This document shows, piece after piece, positions 16,440-23,383 of a DNA stretch of 64,000 bases. The notes beneath the pieces are model-generated. The model was not told the DNA's origin and did not search any database. It saw only the letters and a list, made by a program, of their open reading frames with translations. How positions within the stretch are numbered: position 1 is the stretch's first letter; each line of letters opens with the position of its first letter. A program made the position numbers and the translations under genes. The DNA lies in assembly GCA_016125215.1 (NCBI GenBank), contig WGMF01000012.1:1-64000 (forward strand). The letters run 5' to 3'. The stretch is from Phycisphaera sp. Its GTDB lineage: Bacteria > Planctomycetota > Phycisphaerae > Phycisphaerales > Phycisphaeraceae.

Positions 16440-17129
16440 ATGAGCGACGAGGTCACGATTGATTTCGACCAGCCGATCTCGCTCTTCCCCTTGCCGGGTT
16501 GCGTGCTGCTGCCCCACGCGATTGCACCGCTGCACATCTTCGAGCCCCGCTACCGTGCGATGGTCGGTGATGCGCTCGACGCGGCCGGGCTGATCGCGAT
16601 GGCGACGTTCGAGGGCAACGCCTGGCGGCGCGACTACGAGGGCACGCCGCCGATCCGACCGTATCTCTGCGTGGGGTACATCGCCAGGCACGACAAGCTC
16701 CCGGACGGACGATATAACATTTTGTTACAGGGGCTTTGCCGTGCAAGGCTGGTCGAGGAGGTCGCCTCGACCCCCTACCGCCAGGCGTACCTCGAACCGA
16801 TCGAGCACGCCGGCACGATGGAGATCGACCTCACCGACCACCGCAGACGCCTCGAAGAACTCCTCAACGACCCGCTGCTGGCCGAGCTGACCTCCGTCAG
16901 TTCCATCCAGCGTTTTGTCACGCAGGAAACACCGACGATCGCGCTCGTCGACCTGGGACTCATGGCGATGTGTGAAAACGTCGAGCAGCGTTACGAGATG
17001 CTCGCCGACTCTCAGGCCGAGTCCCGCAGCAACTACCTGGAAAACAAACTCCGCCAGACAAGAAACACGCTGAGCCTAGCCAAGAAACTCACCCCCAACG
17101 ACCTGCCCGACCACATGTCGATGAACTAA
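16440..17129 (+). CDS. Lon N-terminal (LON substrate-binding) domain protein
   Basis: The protein has 229 residues. Residues about 10-200 match the PUA-like LON substrate-binding domain: LFPLPGCVLLPHAIAPLHIFEPRYRAM near 15-41 is the family hallmark. No ATPase or protease domain follows, so it is a stand-alone Lon-N protein of the type found in many bacteria, with a likely substrate-binding role. ATG 16440 is the first in-frame ATG giving the family start. It is followed by a 113-base spacer with a duplicated CACTTGACCACTCGGC-like unit and then tRNA-Arg. Confidence 0.88.
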   Translation: MSDEVTIDFDQPISLFPLPGCVLLPHAIAPLHIFEPRYRAMVGDALDAAGLIAMATFEGNAWRRDYEGTPPIRPYLCVGYIARHDKLPDGRYNILLQGLCRARLVEEVASTPYRQAYLEPIEHAGTMEIDLTDHRRRLEELLNDPLLAELTSVSSIQRFVTQETPTIALVDLGLMAMCENVEQRYEMLADSQAESRSNYLENKLRQTRNTLSLAKKLTPNDLPDHMSMN

Positions 17130-17242
17130 GCCGTCCCGTGGATCATCTCCGGTCACGCATCGTGCAAGACACCGGCCACGGACCGCAATACCACTGGGCC
17201 ACTTGACCACTCGGCCACTTGACCACTACCCTAATTCAAGTC

Positions 17243-17316
17243 GCACCCGTAGCTCAGCTGGATAGAGCGTCTGCCTCCGGAGCAGAAGGTCAGAGGTTCG
17301 AATCCTCTCGGGTGTA
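17243..17316 (+). tRNA. tRNA-Arg (anticodon CCG)
   Basis: A 74-nt cloverleaf. The acceptor stem GCACCCG pairs with CGGGTGT (first pair G-U), with discriminator A. The anticodon stem TCTGC/GCAGA holds loop CTCCGGA, so the anticodon is CCG. The T-loop GGTTCGAATC is canonical. CCA is not encoded. Its 3' 27 bases overlap the antisense end of an integrase remnant, marking a likely attachment site. Confidence 0.95.
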
Positions 17317-17649
17317 CTTGACGATTCTTTTTACGAGCCATGTCCTTGTCCTTTCCAGACAAAGAGTTGTGACGAGCCTCCGGCAACGTGACGGAGAGCC
17401 TTTCCTAGTTTTTGCCCAAGCGGTCTTCTTCTGGCCGCTTTCGGTCATATGCTTGGAATCCACATGGACCATTGTCCGACTGAGGTCGGTGACAAGAGTG
17501 TGCACATAGCCCATCGTGATTTTTATGTCGCGGTGCCCCGCGAATTGCTGCACCTGGACCAGCGGCATCGCACCCCTGTTGGCCAGAAAACTCAGACAGG
17601 TGTGACGTAGTGTGTGCAGCGTGGCCATCCCACGCCGCGTTGCCGACAC
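17290..17649 (-). pseudogene. Tyrosine recombinase (integrase) C-terminal remnant at tRNA-Arg
   Basis: Only about 119 residues remain. They keep the second half of the catalytic domain: HTLRHT (box II His/Arg), AGHRDI (His) and MGYVHT (Tyr nucleophile). The N-terminal core-binding domain and box I Arg are missing. The tail ends in KYTREDSNL, which is the antisense reading of the tRNA-Arg 3' end, the usual sign of an integrase gene lying over its own attachment core. The upstream edge meets a truncated sulfatase at about 17649. It is the scar of an integrated element that has been largely lost. Confidence 0.85.
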
Positions 17650-18062
17650 CAGGCTGCGTAAGTCCGCTGCGGGTCCGTGGCCTGGTACATGTCCTCGGGC
17701 AGGGTCGGGATGAACTCGTCAAAGCCCAGGCGATCGCCGTAGGGATTGCAGTGGAACTTGCCGACGTGGAACGTGTGATACCCATGCGCTTGCAGCGACC
17801 GTGGCAGGCTGGGCGTGTGCTCATCGAACAAGCCGGTGAACCCGTACTGACGATGTGTGCGGACATACTGACCCGACAGGATGCATGCCCGGCTGGGCAG
17901 GCGGAAAGTGTTCTGGGTATAGGCGTGCGTGAAATCGATGGCCTGCGACCGCAGGCGATCCAGGTTGGGCGTTATCACATCGGGTTGACCGCGGAAGCCA
18001 AAGTTCATGTGATGCCACTGGTCGGCCATGATTAAAAGTATGTTCGGACGCTTGTGGCCCAT
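17650..18062 (-). pseudogene. Truncated sulfatase relic with mutated catalytic cysteine
   Basis: About 138 residues of a type I sulfatase N-terminus are readable: RPNILLIMADQWHH (metal Asp) through ATDPQRTYAAW, then homology stops at the integrase remnant. The formylglycine motif reads R-L-P-S-R at about residue 54; the codon is CGC where TGC (Cys) would be expected, a single transition that would inactivate the enzyme. Full-length sulfatases have about 450-500 residues, so three quarters are missing. It lies downstream of the XylR-type gene on the same strand and may once have been its target. Confidence 0.85.
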
Positions 18063-18216
18063 GCCGATCGGTTCTTGTTTGATTGCGTGATGATGTATGC
18101 CCGGACGCGATTGCCTGGACATCGCGCGGGCAAACATCCACACTTTCAAAACGGATGTCGAGTCACGGTCGACCATTGTCAGGGTAAACGTGCATACGCG
18201 CCGCGGCCTTGCCGGG

Positions 18217-19380
18217 TCATTTGCCGAGGATTTTTTTGCGGTATTGATTGGGGCTCATGCCCAGCTCGCGTTGAAAGACCTGCGCCAGGTTGGCGGACGT
18301 GTTGAACCCGGTGGCCTGTGCAACCTGACGGACGAGGAACTGTTCGTCGCTGAGCATGCGCTTGGCCAACTCGATGCGGAGTCTTCGTACTTCATCCCCG
18401 ACCGGCCGACCCAACGCCTGCTTGAACCGGCGTTGGAGTGTGCGGGGTGAAACCGCCAGGGCATAGGCAATCTGTTCCACGACAAGATGCTCGGCCGGGT
18501 GGCTTGAGATGTATTTCAACGCCTCGGCCACGACATCGTCTTCTACCGCGAAGAAGTCGGTCGACTCGCGCGTGATGATGCCCTTGGGCGGGACGATCAC
18601 ACGCCTGTCGCCCAGTTGTCGGCCGGTCATGATCCGGTCCAGCAGCGACGCCGCTTCGTATCCAACCCGCTCGTAATTGCAGTCCACGCACGTGATCTGC
18701 GGTGGGAACTCCAGCACCGTGCGGGTGTCGTCGATGCACATCACAGCCACCTGCTGCGGCACCCGCCAGTCTCGGTTCTCGCAGAGCGTGATCAGCATCC
18801 TCGCCGCCCACGGCAGGATGGTCAGGATCGCCACCGGCGGCGTGAGACGATCGAGAAACGGCTCGAACTGCTCGCGTGCCAGCAGCCAGTAATCCGGGAT
18901 GTTGTGCGTGCCCGAATCGACATGCTGCTTGTCGCACACTCGGCCCCACTCTTGGACCGTCTGGGAAAAGGACTCGCCCATCGCTCGGTAATGGGGCAGG
19001 TCATCCATGCCTAAAAACGCCAGCCTTTGGAACCCGCGTTCCATCAGGTGCTCAGCCGCCATCTCACCGGTGCGTCGAGTGTCAATGTAGGCCCCGAACA
19101 CATCGGGATCGTCCACCATACCGCCCATGGTGTTGACGAAGGGCAAGCCGAGTTCTTCATACTGTCTGACACGCTCGAGATTCCCGCGTCCGATGACGCC
19201 GTCGTAACGCCCGTAGGACCCGACCGGATTGACAAAGGATTTATCCGGCCGTTCGTCGATGATGCATTTCCAGCGCGGATGCTCGCGCGAAAAAGCATGC
19301 ACCCCCGCAAACACACCCTGGTTCTGCGGGTAAGGCAGGTCGATCCGAAGGGCGACGGCAACTCTGAAGCTATCCTGCAT
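18217..19380 (-). CDS. XylR-family regulator: sugar-binding domain plus AraC-type HTH
   Basis: The protein has 387 residues. Residues about 5-270 resemble the LacI/periplasmic-binding-like sensor domain of XylR (DGVIGRGN, FLGMDDLPHYRAMG, VAVMCIDDTR, GYEAASLLDRIMTG). Residues about 285-385 are an AraC-type double helix-turn-helix (YALAVSPRTLQRRFKQALGRPVGDEVRRLR and GFNTSANLAQVFQRELGMSPNQYRKK). Such proteins activate sugar-utilisation genes on binding a sugar. It is divergent from the PEP-CTERM cluster (372 bases to the first ATG) and reads towards the sulfatase relic, so it could govern both sides. Confidence 0.92.
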   Translation of the reverse strand: MQDSFRVAVALRIDLPYPQNQGVFAGVHAFSREHPRWKCIIDERPDKSFVNPVGSYGRYDGVIGRGNLERVRQYEELGLPFVNTMGGMVDDPDVFGAYIDTRRTGEMAAEHLMERGFQRLAFLGMDDLPHYRAMGESFSQTVQEWGRVCDKQHVDSGTHNIPDYWLLAREQFEPFLDRLTPPVAILTILPWAARMLITLCENRDWRVPQQVAVMCIDDTRTVLEFPPQITCVDCNYERVGYEAASLLDRIMTGRQLGDRRVIVPPKGIITRESTDFFAVEDDVVAEALKYISSHPAEHLVVEQIAYALAVSPRTLQRRFKQALGRPVGDEVRRLRIELAKRMLSDEQFLVRQVAQATGFNTSANLAQVFQRELGMSPNQYRKKILGK

Positions 19381-19751
19381 TTTTATGCCGCCAAACCCAA
19401 AATTGTCATCATTCCATAATACTTTGGCATGAAAACTAAATCAAGGTGGGTTATCCTGTCAACGTGCAATAATTGCGTCCCCTCTGGAGAGCGCCTATAT
19501 CACTTGAAGAAAAGCACCTGAAACCTGAGGCCCCGCCCATATCGGTAAACGGGTCCAGCCACAACCTACTCACCTTTCAGGACCGTGCTTTTTTCCCATT
19601 TCCATGAACAGGAGGACCATGATGAATCGCACGACACAGCACAGGTAGCCTGCAATACTCCGACGGCCCCCGTGGCCAGACACGACCCAATGAGATGGAC
19701 TTCCACAAGCCTTTTTTATCCGCCATCATTCATTCATGCAGGAGAACAAAG
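19381..19751. other. Divergent regulatory region between the XylR gene and the PEP-CTERM cluster
   Basis: This 371-base gap contains no gene. AT-rich sequence lies near 19405-19480 and could hold the divergent promoters. A terminator-like hairpin (19510-19594) and the first copy of a duplicated leader (from 19678) follow before the first PEP-CTERM gene. No XylR operator could be pinned down by eye. Confidence 0.6.
19510..19594 (+). terminator. Terminator-like hairpin with T-run in the PEP-CTERM leader
   Basis: The left arm AAAAGCAC-CTGAAA (about 19510-19523) pairs with TTTCAG-gac-c-GTGCTTTT (about 19575-19592), leaving a three-base bulge and a loop of about 50 bases. A run of six T follows directly (19589-19594). 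No plus-strand gene lies upstream, so it may attenuate transcription entering the PEP-CTERM cluster. The long loop makes it atypical for a plain intrinsic terminator. Confidence 0.4.
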
Positions 19752-19757
19752 ATGACA
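19678..19757 (+). repeat. Duplicated leader, copy 1 (ahead of PEP-CTERM gene 1)
   Basis: AGACACGACCCAATGAGATG and the following bases to CCACAAG (19678-19709) are identical to 20482-20513. Similarity then continues through a TCCGCCA-CATTCATGCAGGAGAACA stretch into the start codon. The Shine-Dalgarno CAGGAGAAC is part of the repeat. Confidence 0.9.
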
Positions 19758-20483
19758 CTCACCGCGAAAACTTTTCTCGCTCTCGCCACCGCCGTCGCCT
19801 TCGTCGGATCGGCACACGCCGCGACGATCAACGTGAAGTTCAACGGCGCTGGCGCTGCGGCTTCGACAACGACCAATCCCGGATACGGCCTCTGGGACCA
19901 GGGAACGCAGACTTGGAATGTGATTAACGCTTACTCTGCAACGAACATGGTCGATTCAACCGGCACCACCACAACCGTTGGTTTCACCTTTACGGTCAGC
20001 GCAGGTGCTAGTGTTGGCAAAGGGACTCAAAGTTATGGCGACGATCAGATCCAGACTGGCGGCATTTATGGTGCAAGAGACACGGGGCAAACTTCGAATT
20101 TCACCCTCACAGGATTGAGCCTGAATACACCGTACGAAATCCTCGTATACATGGATGGCGCAAATACAGGCTTCGCAGCTTTCGCATGGGGCCCAACCTC
20201 TTTCCAAGGCGTCAACCCCAGCGACTACACCGGCTCGTTGAACTCAACCGGCACCGATGTCTATGTCGATGCGTATGACAGCCCCACCAATGCAAACAAA
20301 GCAGACTTCTGGTACTGGACCGGTGTCGTTGCCGACGGCAGCGGCAAGGCCGCGCTCGTCATCAATGACCCTAGTTGGGATGTCATCACGGCGCTGCAGA
20401 TCCGTGAAGTCCCCGAACCGGCCTCGCTGGCGCTGCTGGGCGTGGGCGGCCTGTTGATCGGCGCACGCCGTCGCCGTGCCTAG
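19752..20483 (+). CDS. PEP-CTERM sorting domain protein 1
   Basis: The protein has 243 residues. The signal peptide (about 1-23, ends AHA) is MTLTAKTFLALATAVAFVGS. The C-terminus is a complete PEP-CTERM tag: VPEPASLALLGVGGLLIG followed by ARRRRA. Exosortase systems recognise this tag and process the protein for export to the surface or matrix. The ectodomain (about 24-215) is Thr/Gly-rich, probably a beta sandwich, and unlike those of the two neighbours. CAGGAGAAC lies six bases ahead of ATG 19752. It is the first of three tandem PEP-CTERM genes; no exosortase is encoded in the window. Confidence 0.93.
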   Translation: MTLTAKTFLALATAVAFVGSAHAATINVKFNGAGAAASTTTNPGYGLWDQGTQTWNVINAYSATNMVDSTGTTTTVGFTFTVSAGASVGKGTQSYGDDQIQTGGIYGARDTGQTSNFTLTGLSLNTPYEILVYMDGANTGFAAFAWGPTSFQGVNPSDYTGSLNSTGTDVYVDAYDSPTNANKADFWYWTGVVADGSGKAALVINDPSWDVITALQIREVPEPASLALLGVGGLLIGARRRRA

Positions 20484-20556
20484 ACACGACCCAATGAGAT
20501 GGACTTCCACAAGACTTCTTAATCCGCCAGCATTCATGCAGGAGAACATAGATGAA
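20482..20556 (+). repeat. Duplicated leader, copy 2 (ahead of PEP-CTERM gene 2)
   Basis: This is the second copy of the 19678 leader, starting within the stop codon region of PEP-CTERM gene 1 and ending at the ATG of gene 2. The first 32 bases are identical; the rest differs by a few substitutions and a short deletion. Confidence 0.9.
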
Positions 20557-21340
20557 ACTGACCGTGAAAACCCTTTTCGCTCTCGTCGTCGCTGTCGCCT
20601 TCGTCGCCTCGGCCAACGCCGCCACGATCACCCAGATCGTGCCGTTCAACCCGACCACCTACTTCAGCGGCGGGATCACGGCGGGCATAGATTTTGATGT
20701 GGATTCCAGCGGTGACCCGGGAGCGCAATACGTCACCCAGGCCGGCTTCCTCAGCGTGCCAGCGACGACTGCTAAATCCTACAACGTGACACACAATGGG
20801 ATCACGTTCGACATCACGACGACCAACGCCAATCAGTTTAATGCGAATCGCTGGCGTGCCAATGCCACCGCGGGAGACCTGATGAACGACTTCGTGCAGT
20901 TCTACGGTGACGGTTATACCACGACGGGCAATGCCGTCACGGCTACAGTAAGCCTCACCGGGCTTCTTCCCAATACCGACTATGACGTGAGCTTCTTTAC
21001 GTACAACGTTGGCTCCGGCCAAGTGACCCACACGTTTTACGAAGGAACTTCCGCATCAGGCACTCCACTCACGACGTTCACCACTGCAGGCAGTCAGACG
21101 AATTTCACCACATGGAAGCCCGGCATCAAATTCGGCCTCAAGTCCAACGCCAATGGCAGGATTGACGTCACGGTACAGGCGAACGAGTTTTTGAACACCA
21201 GCGGGCCTAACAACGGGAAATACGGCTCCCGGCTCACCCTTGACGGGATCGCGGTGAACGTCGTCCCCGAACCGGCCTCGCTGGCGCTGCTGGGCGTGGG
21301 CGGCCTGTTGATCGCCGGCCGTCGTCGTAACTCATCATGA
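20552..21340 (+). CDS. PEP-CTERM sorting domain protein 2
   Basis: The protein has 262 residues. The signal peptide MKLTVKTLFALVVAVAFVAS ends near ANA (residue 23). The tag VPEPASLALLGVGGLLIAG plus RRRNSS closes the protein. The ectodomain has Asn/Thr-rich beta-type sequence (TVSLTGLLPNTDYDVSFFTY near 130-150) suggestive of a fibronectin/jelly-roll-like fold and unrelated to that of gene 1. Leader, signal peptide and C-terminal tag are nearly identical to those of gene 1 at the DNA level while the middle is different. CAGGAGAAC precedes the ATG. Confidence 0.93.
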   Translation: MKLTVKTLFALVVAVAFVASANAATITQIVPFNPTTYFSGGITAGIDFDVDSSGDPGAQYVTQAGFLSVPATTAKSYNVTHNGITFDITTTNANQFNANRWRANATAGDLMNDFVQFYGDGYTTTGNAVTATVSLTGLLPNTDYDVSFFTYNVGSGQVTHTFYEGTSASGTPLTTFTTAGSQTNFTTWKPGIKFGLKSNANGRIDVTVQANEFLNTSGPNNGKYGSRLTLDGIAVNVVPEPASLALLGVGGLLIAGRRRNSS

Positions 21341-21393
21341 TTGACTTGGTTGTTAATTTTTATTTTTCTTCAATTTGAATCAGGAGAAGATCC

Positions 21394-22104
21394 ATGAATC
21401 TAACCACAAAAACCCTACTGGCTTGCACCTTCATAGCCATCTTCGTCGGCTCGGTAAACGCTGAGATTATTGCGTTGTACAACTTTGAAGATGTCACGCC
21501 ATACGCTTCGAAAGATACATCGAGCGTGACTGCTACCGACCTGAGCGTTGGCGCGGATATGAACGTCGGCGTCACCGCGATCTGGCTTCCCGGGATCGCC
21601 ACTGCTGCAGAAACAAACAACACGACTGAGTATTTCCGTTACAGCTACCAATCGCTGGTCGATGACGTTCTATTCGATAGCGACACGTTGACTTTTACGG
21701 TCACGCCGGGCGGTGGTGAATCTCTGGATTTTATCTCGCTGACTTTCGATGGCATCAATTACACGGGTGGCGCAGGTGTCTCGCACTACATCTACTCGAC
21801 ACTTGTGGACGGCACGATCGATAATTCCACGACCGATAGGATCGGTACCTTCCTGGTTCCCGGTGGTAGCAATAGTACTTGGTCGTCGTTCAACCTCGAT
21901 CTGAGTGCTTACACGGATATTTCTGTTGCCACAACATTTCGTATTGAGCTTTTCACCACAGGTAACTCCGGTGGGAACTGGAACGGTATCGACAACATCA
22001 CACTGAACGCCAATGTGAACTCTGTTCCCGAACCCGCTTCGCTGGCGCTGCTGGGCGTGGGCGGCCTGTTGATCGCCGGCCGCCGTCGTCGCGCCTTGGT
22101 TTGA
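21394..22104 (+). CDS. PEP-CTERM sorting domain protein 3
   Basis: The protein has 236 residues. The signal peptide MNLTTKTLLACTFIAIFVGS ends near VNA (residue 24). The ectodomain starts EIIALYNFED and is Ser/Thr/Asp-rich, resembling concanavalin/laminin-G-like secreted domains of this class but not assigned with certainty. The tag VPEPASLALLGVGGLLIAG then RRRRALV ends it. The Shine-Dalgarno CAGGAGAAG is well placed. The 50 bases coding the tag core (22026-22075) match genes 1 and 2 even at silent positions. Confidence 0.93.
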   Translation: MNLTTKTLLACTFIAIFVGSVNAEIIALYNFEDVTPYASKDTSSVTATDLSVGADMNVGVTAIWLPGIATAAETNNTTEYFRYSYQSLVDDVLFDSDTLTFTVTPGGGESLDFISLTFDGINYTGGAGVSHYIYSTLVDGTIDNSTTDRIGTFLVPGGSNSTWSSFNLDLSAYTDISVATTFRIELFTTGNSGGNWNGIDNITLNANVNSVPEPASLALLGVGGLLIAGRRRRALV

Positions 22105-22185
22105 ACCTCCTCCTCACGGTACTGCATGCTGAATAGGATGCGGTGCCTTTTAGTTCGGTTTCACCCAACTTTCGGGACCACGAAC

Positions 22186-23115
22186 ATGCGTAAAGCCACA
22201 CGCCTTGCCGAGCGACTCGCCGCGGGTAAGCGAGCTTTTACGCTTCTCGAACTTCTTGTGGTCGTCACCATCATCGTGCTGCTCGTGGCGATCCTGATGC
22301 CGGCGATCGGCGAGGCTCGCTACAAGGCCAAGGTGCTCAAGTGCAAGATGGTCCTGCGCGGCATCGCGGTCGCCATGACCACTTATACCCAGGACTACGC
22401 GGGATATTACCCCACCGCTGCTCGACCCAATACGGACCTGATCGACTGGTCGGCTGGCGCCGACTGGCCAAGGTCCTGGCAGTGGCTGAAAAACACCCCC
22501 ACGACGCGCGACCTGCGTGATTCGTACCGTGAATACCTCGGGGGCACACTCGATCGCACCATGAAGTGCCCGCTGGCCACCCGTTTTTTCGCAGAGGGCG
22601 ATCTCGATAACCACACCGGCCCGGACAACCCCGACAAAGTCCAGTTGTCTAACTACATGCTCTATGTGACCAACAATGCCAACCAGAAGATTTTCAGGTT
22701 CTCGACCAGTGACCCCAATGTGGTGTCCTCGCGAGTGAACACTCTCTGGTCGCCCCACAATCCCGTGGGGTTGAAGTTCGGCTACCTGGCGTCCGATGTG
22801 GCGTTCGGCAATCTTAACTACGGCGGTACAAATTACTTCAGCGCCGGGACTGTCGCAGGCCACCCCTCACCCCAGGGCGACTATGGCGAGGGCGGCGGAC
22901 CCATCAATTCCCATCCCGGGCACCGACTGGGTATCCCCCCACTGTTCTACCCACCGGACCCCACACTGGCCCCCGCGCCGATTAACTTCGTCGATGGCGA
23001 CGGCAGTGTTCACACGTTCAATGTCACCAATCGGTCTATCAATGACTCGGCCACATGGGCCATCAATAGCAATAAAAACGACAGGTACCTGATGCCCAAA
23101 GCCCTGGCGAAGTAG
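22186..23115 (+). CDS. Type II secretion-like pseudopilin (prepilin N-terminal methylation domain)
   Basis: The protein has 309 residues. The prepilin peptidase site and hydrophobic helix are clear: KRAFTLLELLVVVTIIVLLV at about 16-35, with Glu at the fifth position after the cleavage point. The long C-terminal domain ends with PINFVDGDGSVHTFNV, the H-X9-DG-type tail found in many planctomycete pseudopilins. These proteins are abundant in the phylum and are thought to form pseudopili or surface fibres. ATG 22186 gives the short basic leader. It follows PEP-CTERM gene 3 by 81 bases on the same strand and may share its transcript. Confidence 0.92.
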   Translation: MRKATRLAERLAAGKRAFTLLELLVVVTIIVLLVAILMPAIGEARYKAKVLKCKMVLRGIAVAMTTYTQDYAGYYPTAARPNTDLIDWSAGADWPRSWQWLKNTPTTRDLRDSYREYLGGTLDRTMKCPLATRFFAEGDLDNHTGPDNPDKVQLSNYMLYVTNNANQKIFRFSTSDPNVVSSRVNTLWSPHNPVGLKFGYLASDVAFGNLNYGGTNYFSAGTVAGHPSPQGDYGEGGGPINSHPGHRLGIPPLFYPPDPTLAPAPINFVDGDGSVHTFNVTNRSINDSATWAINSNKNDRYLMPKALAK

Positions 23116-23383
23116 TCCTCAAATGTGTGCGATAACTCTGTCGCTGACCCGCGAAACAAAATGGCCCCGACGAACAGTCCTGCCCGAACGCCGGCGCATC
23201 GGGCGGGCCGGTGATCCATAAACAGATCATAGCGGGCATCGCGCAGGGAGGGGTGCCGATCATGCTTGCCCAGCTCTGCGCGGATCGGATCATGCACATC
23301 ACCTCAAAAAATGAAGCGTGATGATCGAGCGTTTCCTGTGAAATCAATGGCCAGATCGATGCGGACAATAAAGGAGCATGTGG

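Noticed and set aside
23010-23297. 95-residue minus-strand frame ahead of the first giant gene
   Set aside because: Its reading resembles a worn sulfatase tail only vaguely, lacks motifs and overlaps the pseudopilin end.
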